DNA of 64,000 nt, taken from the NCBI GenBank assembly GCA_905182985.1, contig CAJJDN010000008.1, positions 453,740 through 517,739 of the forward strand, read 5' to 3'. Within the stretch, counting starts at the first letter, position 1, and each line of letters opens with the position of its first letter. This DNA is from Paramecium sonneborni (lineage: Eukaryota; Ciliophora; Oligohymenophorea; Peniculida; Parameciidae). Position numbers and translations under genes: made by a program. Under the pieces are notes generated by a model. It searched no databases and had not been told where the DNA came from. It saw nothing but the letters and a program-made list of their open reading frames with translations. Shown piece by piece: positions 1 through 11,419 of this stretch.

Positions 1-454
1 TTTTGATAAAACTTATTAAATGATAGTTAACAAAAGTAATATTTTTTTAACTTATTTACAAAGATCTTCCTCAAGATAAAAAGTTTGAAGCTTTATTTGA
101 TAAAGATTTGAGTGAATTCGAAAGTTTCTATTTTATAACTTAATCATATCTTAGGTAGGCTTTGTAAGAATTAAAGAATGAGTTTCCAAACTCTAATTCT
201 GATTCAGATACCTTTCTACCAGAAGAGGTAAATATTTTTCATATTATAAATAGTTTAATTTCAATTATTTTATGAGTCAGTAATTATGCAATTATTTACT
301 AATTTGTCACTGTACTCTCTAAAATATGAATGATTATAAGAAATTCTCTAAGACATTAAAAATTGATTAGATGGTTGATTAGAAATAAAATAGATGCACT
401 TATAGACAAGTTGAAGATCTAAGAAATAAAATATAAGAATTAGTTTCTAAGTGA
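1..454 (+). CDS. 3' end of an unidentified protein (5' truncated)
   Basis: The window opens inside this gene. Read with TAA/TAG as Gln, it gives about 130 residues and stops at TGA 452-454. Two introns restore the frame: 36-63 (28 nt) and one of 26 nt starting near 229. The first is supported because without it an in-frame TGA (21-23) would interrupt the frame. The visible part is hydrophilic with a Ser/Asp/Asn-rich stretch (around SNSDSD), a short hydrophobic Cys-containing segment, and a basic, helical C-terminus ending VEDLRNKIQELVSK. I do not recognise a family. The next gene, on the same strand, starts only 41 bp downstream. Confidence 0.7.
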
Positions 455-495
455 TTTTGATTTGTAAATTTATATTACATTTTTATATTTAATTT

Positions 496-1616
496 ATGAA
501 ATAATAATAAGGAGTTGTTGTTGTTTAACCCAAATATTATGCCACATTCAATCAGACTCAACCACCATCATATTGGGATTATGAAAATGCAAAAATTGAA
601 TATGGGTACATTTCAATTCTCAAATTTAAGATCAGAAGAACCATATGAAGCTATTTGCAAAATTGGAAGAGGCAAATATTCTGAAGTCTTTGAAGGTGTT
701 GATAATCGAAATGGAATGAAAGTAGTTCTTAAAGTCCTTAAACCTGTAAAGAAAAGAAAAATACGTAGAGAAGTTCGCATCCTTTAAGTCTTAAAAGGTG
801 GCACTAATATTATTGATCTTCTAGATGTAGTCAGAGATGAAAATTATAAAATTCCAACTCTAGTAAAATTATCTACTTAACTTAGATTTTCCCTTATATG
901 GAGAATACAGATTTTAGAAGCATGTTTCCTAAATTAACTGATAATGACATTAAGCATTATCTATATGAATTGTTAAAAGTAAACTAAAACTTAAAATAGG
1001 CTTTAGATTATGCTCATTAAAGAGGTATTTTTCATAGAGATGTAAAACCTTAAAATATTATTGTTAATCCAAAGACAAGAACATTAAAATTAATAGACTG
1101 GGGATTGGCAGAATTTTATCATCCTTCTTAAGATTACAATGTTCGAGTAGCCTCAAGATATTTTAAAGGTCCAGAATTATTAGTAGATTATTTATTTTAT
1201 GATTACTCATTGGATATTTGGAGTACTGGGGCAATGTTTGCATCTATGGTAAAGAGATATAAATTCAATTTAGATTTTCAAAAAAGAGCCGTTCTTTTAA
1301 GGGAATGATAATTACGATCAATTAGTTAAGATTGCAAAAGTATTAGGAACAGATGGGTTAAAATAATATGTAAAAAAATACAACATAAAATTGGATAATG
1401 CTTACAATGGACTCTTACTTAAGTATAAATTGATTAATATATTTTTGTTATCCAAAACAAGATTGGTTATCTTTTGTTCATTAAGAAAATGCTCACTTAT
1501 GTAGTTTGGATGCTATAGATTTATTATCAAAAATGTTACTTTATGATCATGCAGAAAGAATCACTCCAAAAGATGCTATGTTACATCCATATTTTGCAGA
1601 ATTAAAAAAAAATTGA
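496..1616 (+). CDS. casein kinase II (CK2) catalytic subunit alpha, paralog 1
   Basis: Ser/Thr protein kinase CK2 alpha, 333 residues after removal of five introns, close to the usual size. Diagnostic signatures are visible: an N-terminal SYWDYENAK block, the glycine loop [11 protein letters not shown], the invariant Lys in [12 protein letters not shown] (the basic K-rich stretch is typical of CK2), HRDVKPQN in the catalytic loop, the CK2-specific DWG ([12 protein letters not shown]) in place of DFG, and [12 protein letters not shown] in the activation segment. The C-terminal lobe carries [13 protein letters not shown]2 is a constitutively active acidophilic kinase of nucleus and cytoplasm, usually a tetramer with beta subunits; no beta subunit is seen here. 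The last intron (1423-1447) restores the frame only if it ends in TG instead of AG. A second CK2 alpha lies at 46135-47237. Confidence 0.95.
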
Positions 1617-1661
1617 ATGATATAATAAATATATTAAATATATATATATATATTATTAAAA

Positions 1662-3359
1662 TCATTTATTTCGCTTATTTTTATTTCCATTTTTAACATA
1701 TTCTTTAAATTGTCTAAATATAAATAAAATTTAATATTTACGCTTAGACTTGTCTTTCTAAAAGTTCTTAATATTGAAAACAAGGTCCTTCTTCATCTTC
1801 TCCAATAAGCATAGCAATTGTATCATTATTTTCTAAAGGTTGAAAACCAAAATTTTAAGCTTGAATAAGATCTTATTTCTTTTCAGTTTACTATTCTTAT
1901 TATTGTTATTATTGAGTATCATTAGCAAACATATCCATATGGCTTGCTTAATAATTTCCTGCAATGCTTGATTAGATTGTATTCACTTAGCTATATTATG
2001 ATGGTGCTAATGATGAGACAGATTTGTGTCTCTCTTAACTTCTTTATATTATAGCCCTAGCTTTTGCATATGGATCTGGAGGACGAAGAAAATCAAATTG
2101 ACTGGATTGTGATTAATTTTATGATTGCATTTCTGGTATCAAAGATTATCTTTTTGTTTATTTTGCAGGACTTTTTGATTTAGAAATTTTCTCACTATCA
2201 ATTTCTGGTTTTAATTTACTTTATGAATTGATATTATTTTTTGTTTATTTTTTATTTTAATCATTATTATTATTATTATTATGAGTTGAATCCTTTTTAA
2301 TATTTCTCTATGAATTGTGCTATGATTACTACTTTACAATATTTAGATAAATAATTTACATCAGAAGTTCTCCTTTCCAATAATGCCCATTCAAATTTAT
2401 AATCAAATTCTATTTTATTATCACTTGCGCATTTCTTCATCAATTATTTTAAATACTCATAATCAGGAGTTTATTTAAATTGCAATTTCTTAACATATTC
2501 AAAGTACTTTGAAAATTCATTAGGCATGTCTTTACATAGTTCTTCAATTAATATTTACATTTTCATTTTGCCAACTACTTTAGTTTTCTCTTTATCACTT
2601 ACATTCTATAAATTTTACCAAGGTAACGAACCTTTATATAAAAATACCAGCATATATCCTAAAGACTCAAGATCATCTCCTCTTCCTAATTCAAAACCTT
2701 TATGTGCACTAATAGAAGCATATCTCGTTGTTCCTATAAAAGGCTTTCCATCTCTAAATGGTCTATTATTTTGTTAAAATATATATATACACATGATTTC
2801 CATTTGCATCTTTATAAACTTTTGAAATTCCAAAGTCAACTAAATATATTTCATTATTTTCACGACCTACAAGCACATTTTCTGGTTTCATGTCTCTATG
2901 AATTATAGATCTAATATTATTTTAGATTTATTTACTTTATATGGCACTACTCCAAAATTGTTATCATTTGCTCAGCTAACATAATCAATGTTTTTAATTG
3001 AAATCTTTTTAAATGTTTTGCATAATATGCCAAATCTCTTCCTAACAATTATATTACCATAATATTATAAGGTCCTTCTGAACCTGACCAATATAATTTT
3101 GGAATTCCTTTTATACCCTACAACCTCTATAATATTTATGACTAAGCTATAGATTCTAAAATTTATATACTTCTCTATCCAAAGACTTAGCTTCATCACT
3201 CTCCTCTTTCTCTATCTTTAATGCTATTTATTCTCCAGTTTTTTTATCTTCTCCTTAAAAAACAACCCCAAAAGATCCTGAACTTAATTTCTTCAGTACA
3301 ACAAACTAATTGTTAAAGACCTTCAACTCCTTTTATTGTTGAATATTACTAGATGTCAT
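1662..3359 (-). CDS. casein kinase 1 (CK1) family protein kinase
   Basis: A 519-residue Ser/Thr kinase encoded in six exons (introns 29, 25, 28, 28 and 28 nt). The kinase domain sits at the N-terminus (about residues 15-300): [13 protein letters not shown] loop, ALKIEKEE with the ATP-binding Lys, [12 protein letters not shown] and [12 protein letters not shown]. It continues with LVDFGISK (DFG) and the CK1 hallmarks [30 protein letters not shown] and SLPW (shown in parts). The C-terminal 200 residues are low complexity, rich in Asn, Gln, Ser and Lys, with a final exon ending KRNK. Such tails usually regulate or localise CK1 enzymes. It is convergent with the CK2 alpha gene; the two stops are only 45 bp apart. 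The CK1 call is secure, the subfamily is not. Confidence 0.93.
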
Positions 3360-3762
3360 TAATTAATTAAATTAATTATTTTATGAACTTGAAACTACTC
3401 TATTCTCAAAAACTTCATTATAAATTTATTTCAATAAACTTTTCAAATTATGATTCTTATCAAAATTAGATGTCTATCAAATTAATATATTTATTTATCT
3501 CTATTTTTATACTTTTCAAAATATTAAAACTAAATGATAAATACATAGATATTAACTTTTAAAATAAACTAAAATTAATGAATTTGTTTAGTTTCTTAAA
3601 TAATATTAGTTTATGAATATTTTATTATTTATAAAATAAATATTTAACTCATTTAAGCATTATTTAATGTGAAGAGATTTCTATTTTTAATATTTAATAA
3701 AGACAATTATATTAAAATTATCAGGAAATCTATTAAGAGTATTTAATTCTAATAATAAAAAT
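3360..3762. promoter_or_regulatory. divergent intergenic region
   Basis: About 400 bp between the start of the CK1 gene (minus) and the start of the cysteine-rich surface protein (plus). It is almost pure A/T with no sustained reading frame; both promoters must lie here. No recognisable motif was identified. Confidence 0.5.
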
Positions 3763-4581
3763 ATGAAAAATTTAATCTCATTTATATAAATTTTCATATT
3801 TAATACTTTAGCAGTTCTCATTGCTAAATACTAATGTGATTGCTCATTATTTTTAGATGAATTAGTTTGTTAAGAGGTGGACACTTGCGATTGGATTAAT
3901 GAGCTTTGTGTCCAAAAAGATTGTTCTAAATTTAATGAAAATGAATGCGATTTAATATAAAAATGTAGTCTTAATTCCGAAGGAAAATGTGAAGCTACTC
4001 AATTTTGTTCAACATATTAGGTAAAAGATTAAATTGATTGTATTATAAAAAAAGGAAATTGTGCAGCAGAAAATATAACAAATGATGCTGGATTTTATTA
4101 ATGTAAATCTTATATTCCCGTTGATTGTAATTCATTGACAGATGAAAATTGTTAGAATAATTATGAAGATGGTTAAACATTTTGTTGGCTTAATTCAACT
4201 AAATAATGTTAAAGTTATAGCATAAATTCTTGTCTAGGATTACCGTTAGATGTTTGTGAAAAATTAAATTGTAAAATCTTAAGTGATGTTTGCTCATCCT
4301 TTTAATGTTCTGATTTGACATCACAAGAATAGTGTACTTATGTTAAAAATGGTTATTGGGGAGAATTAACACCTTGCTTATGGAAAGTAGATTCAACTCC
4401 AAAATGTATTAATAGAACTGATACAAGCGATTTAACTATTGAAACATGCTCTAAAATGACAGATGGAAGATATTACTGGAAAAATGAAACTTGTGTTTCA
4501 TGTCCTAAAAATTATGATGATTAGATTAGCTCCTCGTTCTAATTAATTCTCTTTTTAATTTGTATATTGCATGAGCTATGA
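3763..4581 (+). CDS. cysteine-rich secreted, probably GPI-anchored surface protein
   Basis: Intronless, 272 residues. It starts with a hydrophobic signal peptide (MKNLISFIQIFIFNTLAVLI) and ends with a hydrophobic tail (LILFLICILHEL) after a Ser-rich stretch, the layout expected of a GPI-anchored protein. The body has roughly 30 Cys in spaced CxW/CxL modules such as VDTCDW, QKCSL, NCQNNY and TPCLW, reminiscent of the modules in Paramecium surface antigens but far shorter than a full immobilisation antigen. The plus-strand gene at 63063-63920 has the same length and architecture, so the two may be distant family members. The role is inferred to be extracellular; no specific function can be assigned. 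Confidence 0.85.
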
Positions 4582-5289
4582 AATTATTTTAAGTTATTAA
4601 TCATTTTATTTAAATCTTAATATTAATCAATTAAATAAGAGATATCAGTCATTCTTCATATATATTTTAATTTTTCTTTTCAAATTCGATAATTTGTTTC
4701 ATTTTTGCCTTCATTGGTTTCATAATTTATTCACTAAATATTTAAATCTTAGTCAAAAATTAATCGATTTACTCTAAAATTTATAAAAAATCACTCAAGA
4801 TAAAAGTTATATTAATATTAAGGTAGGATTGATTTTTTGATATTAATTTGTTAAATATAACTTGATTTATGAAGTAAGAGTATGATATTATTCTAATAGA
4901 ACAATCTTCAATAAATATTAAGAATTAGAAGGATCTATTGTTTCATAATAAAATTAATTAAAGTAAACAAAAATAGAAATATCATCAAAAAAAAATTATT
5001 AAATTTATTTTTATATTTATATTTAATGTAAATAATGTTTCTAGCGAACATGATAAATATTAATTATATTTCGATCATGAAATACTTGATATTTTAGTAA
5101 TAAATTATTTAATAAGATATAATAAAATGTTAAATATCGATTAGATTTATGAAATTTAATTCTAGAATGATAGAAAAGAAGAGAGATAATTTATTTGAAA
5201 ATTAAATCAAAAAGAGAGCAGTATATTAAGAATTACATTCAATCTGAAATTAGATAAATTTTAATAAAATAAACTAAACCTTGAAAAAA
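4582..5289. other. intergenic stretch, no confident gene
   Basis: About 700 bp of AT-rich sequence. A short ATG-started frame begins near 4869 (about 60 codons) but lacks convincing composition. The 3' part (5149 onward) can be joined in frame to the downstream kinase through a 33-nt intron, giving that kinase an alternative start 36 codons upstream. No other feature is supported. Confidence 0.4.
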
Positions 5290-6967
5290 ATGGATTCAAT
5301 TGACTATTAAGAAGCTAAATTCAAATTTTAAGGGGTGCGTAAACACTTTTTTAAGGATGCTATATATCATATAACAGTGTTTGAAGATATGGTCACAATG
5401 GGAGCAGTAGAAATTATTTCTAATTGTTTTAGACTTCAGATTGCCAAAACCCAAAATACAAAATAAAGTTGAATCTTGAGACAAAAATAAATTGGGAATT
5501 GCGAAAGAATAAAAACGAACTTGATTGCTTTGAGTTTGAATATTAAAACAAAAGAAAGGTTGTTCATGCTTAACCAAATGATTTATATAAGTACAGGTCT
5601 GATTGATAATTTAGATTCAAAGAACTATTGGCAGGAAAAGTGACTTTTGAAGGTATTGGTGATTTATTCTAGCCTCTATACCAGATAGGAAAAGGAAGTT
5701 CAGCAAAAGTACAGTTTATTTGTATATATATAGGTATATAGTGCAAAAAGTGCTTTAGATTAGAAGGTTTATGCAGTGAAGGCTATAGAAAAGACATTTC
5801 TTAAGATATCAGAGAATGGAAATGGAATTGTATATAGATAAATTAGATTTTTAGTAAGCTTTTTAATCAGAAGTTCAAATTCTAAGAGCATTATAATAGT
5901 ATGAAAATAATTTTCTTGTTTTGAAAGAGATTTATGAAGGTGATAATACATTATATGTGGTTACATCTTATTTAGAAGGATTGAGTCTTAGTGGAGAATT
6001 GGAAAAAGCTAAAGTAAAACAAAATTTAATGCTTAGACTCTACCTAATAAAAGACTACCAATAAATAGTATAAAGACAATAATGAGGAAACTTTTATGTA
6101 ATTTAAAAATTTTACATTCTCATAGAGTATACAATATTAAATATCGTTTTAGATTATTCATAGAGACTTAAAACCAGATAATTTAATGTTTTCTAAAAAG
6201 AATGATTATACATCTTTAGTTTTGGTTGATTTTGGATTAGCAACATCAGAACTTTTGGATAAGTAATTTTAATGAATAATTTTAGATATTTATTTCCTAA
6301 ATGTGGAACACCTGGTTATGTAGCACCTGAGATATTGAGTTCAAGATTAGAATAAAGATATAATTGTAAAGTAGATATATTTTCTGCTGGATGCATTTTT
6401 TATAAATTACTAACTGGACATAGTTTATTTATTGGATAAAACTTTGATGAAGTATTAAAGTCAAACAAAACATGTTAGATTGACTTAGATTTACCAATGG
6501 ATGGTATTTATATCACAGAATAATCAATGGTAATTAAATTATTTTAAAATTAGGATATACTACGAAGAATGCTTATTAAGAATCCTAAGGTAAGAATTAG
6601 TGCTTCTTAAGCATTATCTCATACCTTTTTTGATTCAAATAGTGATTTTAGTACTCAGGCTATTTAATCCACTGGTTAGTTTATCTAAAAAAACGCTATT
6701 TATTAATTAAATTTAGCAGAATCTGAATCTAAATATAATAGTTAAAATGAGATAAATGATGAATAACAATAAAATTCTAAAATAAATGATATCAAAAGAT
6801 ACTCATTAATGAATGAAATACCAGTATCTGCAAAAAGAGGAAGTGGATAGTTTTCTGGTATTTTTTATCAAAAGGATCCATTATCAGCTATAAAATCAAT
6901 AAAAATTCATAGTGAAGCATCATAATAACTTAAATTAAGTAATCAATTGTCACCTTCTTAATTTTGA
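5290..6967 (+). CDS. CAMK-like Ser/Thr protein kinase with N-terminal PH-like region
   Basis: 493 residues in nine exons (eight introns of 23-26 nt; exon sum divisible by three). Residues 1-90 form a beta-rich block (VYHITVFEDM-type strands, LNLETKINWELRK, CFEFEYQNKRKVVHA) that resembles a PH domain as found fused to some ciliate kinases; this part is an inference. The kinase domain follows: IGKGSSAKVYSAK loop, YAVKAIEK with the catalytic Lys, SEVQIL with the helix-C Glu, HRDLKPDNLM, LVDFGLAT, CGTPGYVAPEIL and DIFSAGCIFYKLLTG. The C-terminal tail is Ser/Gln/Asn-rich. No EF hands follow, so it is not a CDPK as seen. The start at 5290 is chosen for simplicity; an upstream ATG at 5149 is possible through a 33-nt intron. 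Confidence 0.9.
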
Positions 6968-7079
6968 TTCTTATCTTATTTTAAATATTTTACAAAATAA
7001 TTTTGATTGTTATTTTATTTAAAAATGTTTAATACTTTATTATAATTCTTATTTTAAAATATTATACATGTATGATGAT

Positions 7080-7785
7080 TCATTTAAAAGATAATGATTT
7101 TTGAGATCCAAAACTCTTTTAACTTAACATTTCATCATGAGCAACTTATAATGAAACATAATCTCCTTTAGCTGCAAGAATATGTGCTGATGCAGCTGCT
7201 TACATTGAAACTCTTCTAATTATTTTTTTTATCTCTTCTTTTGAGTTTGAGTTCTCTGTTGATTTAGTAGAATTATTAGTTATAGTCTGGATTGGGTTGT
7301 CACTCTTTGGTTCAATATTCTAATTTAATAATGATGGAACAATCACTAAGAATATTTAATTTTATACTAGATTATGAAAGCTTATTAACTCTTTGATATT
7401 ATGATTATTTTTTTTATTATAGTTGATATTACATTTCTTCATTACAAGCTTAAGAGTTCTTTAATTTATTTGTTAGAGTCTCTATTTAATCTTTTAATTC
7501 TTAAATCTATTAATCTTTATGAGCTATTTCCTCATATAATTTATGAATGAAATCGCTATCATCTTATATAGATGAAAATATTGCAGTGCTACATGAAATT
7601 TTAGAATCTGCTAATTTGGTATCAGTATCTCTTAAGTCCTTCAAAATATTAAGAAGTGTGTCTCTTCTTTTTTTTAAGACATTTCCTTTTTTATCAATAA
7701 ATCTTGTTGTAGAGTTAATCTTTGAAATTAAATCTTATATATGATCATTGTTTGATTCTTAAATAACCCTTAATTATTGATCCAT
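7080..7785 (-). CDS. coiled-coil protein of unknown function
   Basis: 227 residues with one 22-nt intron. It starts MDQQLRVIQE and is helical throughout, with a long heptad-rich coil around HKLYEEIAHKDQQIQELKDQ (approximately residues 75-130). The C-terminal third contains a Ser/Asn-rich linker, then EEIKKIIRRVSMQAAASAHI and a Ser-rich end. A basic RRVS site could be a kinase target. No family recognised. It converges on the kinase gene (stops 112 bp apart) and is divergent from the chromodomain gene. Confidence 0.8.
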
Positions 7786-7890
7786 AAAGTAAATAAAATT
7801 TAAATTAGATTGTAAAATTTTATTAATTTTTCCTGGTGATATTTGGCATATTTAGGTTCAAGGTGGTTATTGAAACATAAAAATAAAAAA

Positions 7891-8908
7891 ATGATGAAAG
7901 AACCTGAGAAGATCATTAAAAAATAAAATATAAATGGATAACTTAAATATTAAATCAAATGGAAAGGATTTGATGAAACCACTTGGGAAGTAGAAGATAA
8001 TGTAAAAAAGTACAAAGAGTTAATTGAAGATTTTAATTATTTCTGTTTAACAGGTGAAAGATATGATGATAAGAAACTTGATGAAATTAGATAAATAACA
8101 GCATAAACTTAACCTAGAACAGCAATAAAAAGAGTAGCTGGACCTAGACCTCCTGATTTAAATAAAAAGGATAAAAAAACAGATAAAGTAGATTAAAAAC
8201 ATTCTGAGATTAGTGAAACATTATCATAAAGTTAAATTGAAAATGGAAATAACAATGCTGTTGTATAAAATACGATAAATAATAATAATAATAATATTAA
8301 TAATAATAATAATATTAATAATAATCTTAATAATAATAATAACAACAACAATAATAATAATAATCTTAATAATAATAATAATAATAATAATGAAAATCAA
8401 AATTCTAATATCTCTAATTAAAGTAATTTAGTTTCAAATCTATAAACAGCATTGATAGTAAATATACATTAATAGAATCATAAAACTGGTAGTATAATCT
8501 CATTAAAATAATAGGAATTAACTTAGTAAATAATTATTATATTATAGAAAAGTAACTTAACATTATGCAAATTAAGAAGACAAATTAGCAATGATTAAAT
8601 TATAAATAACTGAAGATAATTGTGTTTTTTAATTGTAATGGAAGAAGAGACTAGATGGAATAACACCTCTTCCAGAATTTTATAGTTATGAATAGTTTAA
8701 ATTACAAGCTCCTTTATTTTTTATAAAATTTATAGAAACTTGTTTGTTAGAGTGTTAGAGTAGCGATAGTGACATAAAGTATTTAATTATAAATAATTTT
8801 AGATATGAAATTGCAGGTAAAGATTTATTAGAAAAAACAACATCAATAAAAAATGCATTATAAAAAAGAGAAGAAGGAGATAAAAAGAAATTACATAACC
8901 ATAATTGA
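7891..8908 (+). CDS. HP1-like chromodomain protein with poly-Asn linker
   Basis: 331 residues, one 22-nt intron. The N-terminus is a chromodomain: EKIIKKQNINGQLKYQIKWK then GFDETTWEVEDNV, with the Y, W and W expected of a methyl-lysine cage. A basic/Pro-rich hinge follows (AIKRVAGPRPPDL), then a long Asn run (about 8280-8395). The C-terminal part (about residues 225-290: FQLQWKKRLDGITPLPEFYS then LFFIKFIETCLLE) resembles a chromo shadow domain, which gives the HP1 layout. HP1 proteins bind H3K9/K27-methylated nucleosomes and dimerise through the shadow domain; in ciliates such proteins take part in heterochromatin and genome rearrangement. The chromodomain call is strong, the shadow domain moderate. 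The extreme N-terminus is short for a chromodomain, so an upstream exon cannot be excluded. Confidence 0.85.
8276..8397 (+). repeat. (AAT)n microsatellite encoding poly-Asn
   Basis: A near-perfect trinucleotide tract of AAT with occasional ATT, CTT and AAC interruptions inside the HP1-like gene. It encodes an uninterrupted low-complexity Asn-rich linker between chromodomain and shadow-like domain. Such tracts vary in length and are error-prone in assembly. Confidence 0.9.
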
Positions 8909-9014
8909 TATAATGATTTTATGCATATAAAAATTATAATAATTATGTCATTTTTAGATAAGGATTGAATATAATCAATCAAAATCATAAATAATACATA
9001 AATAAAATATATTA

Positions 9015-9584
9015 ATGTACCTAACAACACCCTAAAGATATCCATAATTTAAAGGTGTCCCTAGTTCTCCAGTTATGCCTCGCACCTTCTACTAAACATC
9101 ATCACCTACTATGAGTTTCGTAAAACCTTTCGTTTACTAAAACACTTATCGTCCTTAACCATCTCTACCAATAAGTTAAAGAGGTCCTATCCCAACTTAA
9201 AATCCATATCAAAGAACATAAACTCCATAAGCTCAAATTAATGGTAAAACTGTACCATCTAATCCTCCTCCATAAAGAGTACAAGGAAGTTTGCCTAATA
9301 ATTTACTTCCAAAAGGATAGAATCCATAAACTATAATTCCAAATAAACCTTATACGAGAACAATAATGTCTCCGCCTAACAAAAAACCTTAAAGTCCAAT
9401 TCCAGTATTTATAACAATAATTCATTAGACCAATTAATAATAAATGATTTAGTCTTTGAGCAAAGAAAATTAAGACTTAAAAAAGAAATTAGCAGAAAAA
9501 GATTTAGAATTATAAAAATTAAAGTCTAAGGAATAAATCTTGGAGTAGAAATTTAAAGAATTATAAGATTAATAAAAGAGTTGA
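9015..9584 (+). CDS. Pro/Gln-rich protein with C-terminal coiled coil
   Basis: 181 residues, one 24-nt intron. The N-terminal two thirds is basic, Pro/Gln/Thr-rich and disordered (for example LPISQRGPIPTQNPYQ, PSNPPPQRVQG, MSPPNKKPQSP). The last 50 residues form a leucine-heptad coiled coil (SLSKENQDLKKKLAEKDLEL). This architecture is common in cytoskeleton-associated adaptors of ciliates. No family recognised. It lies 106 bp after the HP1-like gene on the same strand and its stop is 31 bp from the convergent trichocyst-type gene. The ATG at 9015 is the first in the open frame; a second in-frame ATG comes 20 codons later. Confidence 0.75.
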
Positions 9585-9615
9585 AATACTTAGGCCAATA
9601 ATATTCATATATTAA

Positions 9616-10626
9616 TCATTCTTATGACCATCTTGCAATTCTATCTAAATTATCATTTAATAATTCTTAAGCTTCTCTTACTCTATCCAATATGAATTAT
9701 CTATTTTAATATAATATAAACTTTACCTATAATCATTTCTATCTTATAATTTTTATCCTACTTCTTTAACTCCTTCCTTTCCTATACGTAATTCATATTC
9801 TTTTTATTCAAAATGTTCTTCTAATTATTAATAATGTCTTTAAGATTCTGAAACAGAACTAAATCATTAATATAAATACGCAGTAATCTCTCCACTTAAT
9901 TTATTATATAATCTAATATTTTCTTATTCTTTGGCTTCATCAGCTTCTAAACTAGCTTCTACAGCATTTCTAAGACTTTCCAATAGGTTCAAAACCTTTT
10001 CTATTTATTCTGTACCTAAATGAGCAGTTATCTATATTTTATAATCAAAATACTTAAGCCAAAACTTCTATATGTTTTCCTCTTCCCAATTATTTTATTT
10101 CTTCAAGAAGATTATCCTTCTAAATAAGACTATGTCCTTCTAATGATAGAGTATGTGCTCTCTCAATCAAAGTAGATATTGTTTCCAAAATAACATTTTA
10201 ATTAGCAAGTCTTTTTTAGTATTAAGCTTAATCCTAAGAAAAGAGATTATCAATTATTTATTATTATTGATTCAAAACTGATATCTTTTTTGCAGCTACA
10301 TCTACTGCCTCATTTAATTCTTGTACTTCAATCTTTAAACCTTATAATCCAGCTTCAAGAGATTCTTATTATTCATTGAAGAACTTTTCATCTTCAACTT
10401 AATCATCTGCTAAATGTTTTCTTAATTCTTCTACATGATCATTCAAATCTTAAAGAGTTGCTCCCTTTTGAATGAATTCAGAAAGTTCGCCAAATAACTT
10501 ATTACCAAAATCACTAGATTTTGCAAATTATCCAAACACTTCCTTAAACTCTGAATGATTTGCTGTTTAAAGCATAATATTATTTGACATCACAAGACCT
10601 ATTAGACATAAAGAAATCAACTTCAT
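9616..10626 (-). CDS. trichocyst matrix protein-like secreted protein
   Basis: 313 residues, three introns (22, 21, 26 nt). A signal peptide (MKLISLCLIGLVMS) is followed by an acidic, almost entirely alpha-helical chain with heptads, no Cys in the mature part, and Ser/Asp-rich caps (AKSSDFGNKLFGELSEF). A central segment, EKVLNLLESLRNAVEASLEA followed by DEAKEQ, matches the type of repeat I associate with Paramecium trichocyst matrix proteins (the Tetrahymena Grl counterparts). These are proteolytically processed, crystallise in the secretory organelle and expand on Ca2+-triggered exocytosis. The family call rests on this motif, signal peptide, acidity and size, not on a database search. It is divergent from the next gene with only 20 bp between the start codons. 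Confidence 0.75.
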
Positions 10627-10646
10627 ACCCGTTTTTATTTTAAATA
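10627..10646. promoter_or_regulatory. 20-bp divergent intergenic spacer
   Basis: The start codons of the trichocyst-type gene (minus) and a coiled-coil gene (plus) are separated by only 20 bp. Either the promoters overlap the opposite coding regions or one annotated start is too far upstream. Confidence 0.5.
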
Positions 10647-11213
10647 ATGATTACTTAAGACTAATTAAATTTTCTCAACACACTTCTTGATTAAGAACTT
10701 TAACAATTAACTAAAAGTTGTGATTTAAGAGATTTAGACAATAAAATTTAATCTCTTGAATCTCATATACAATCAAATATAGATAAACAACTTGGTTCAT
10801 AACAATCAATTATTGAAAGAGCATTCCCAACTTTGGGTATCAAAGAATCAGATGAAGATTTTACTCCATTCAAATAAACTTAAAGAAAAACTACTCCTAT
10901 AAGAGCAACTTCTTCAAAACAAAAAAAATAATCCATTGATTAGAAAAAAAATTTAAAGAAAGCTTCTTAAGAAACAAATTATGCTAAAGCTTTAATTATT
11001 GAAAAACAAAAGAATTCAGAACTATAATCTGAAGTTAAATAATTGAATAAAAAATTAAAAAAGGCTTAAGCAACAATAACATAATTAAAATAAGAGTTGT
11101 TAGAAAATGAGAAATATAAGGAAAACTTTCTCAAAAGTGAATCTATTCGATAATAATAAAAAGAATTAATATCATGTTTAAAAAAAGAAATAGATCAACA
11201 CAAAAGAAAATGA
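10647..11213 (+). CDS. coiled-coil protein of unknown function
   Basis: Intronless, 188 residues, TGA at 11211-11213. The N-terminus (MITQDQLNFLNTLLDQELQQ) looks like a short helical dimerisation module. A Thr/Arg/Lys-rich linker (QRKTTPIRATSSKQKK) is followed by a C-terminal coiled coil (about residues 110-188) with regular heptads such as SELQSEVKQLNKKLKKAQAT. No family recognised; the layout suits a cytoskeletal or basal-body component. The 206 bp downstream, up to the stop of the HAT-repeat gene, hold no other gene. Confidence 0.75.
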
Positions 11214-11419
11214 TAATTGATATATTAAACTTACTAATATATAAGTACTTTTTACAAAGATTTATATTCACTAATAATAAATATTCAAGTATTCTATAAA
11301 AAGTAGATTCCTTTTTAAGATTCAACAATCCTTTTTTTACTTAATACTTTTTATATGAATAAGAATATTATAATAGGCAAATGTTAATTGTAATTATCAT
11401 ATATAAAATACTATAGATA

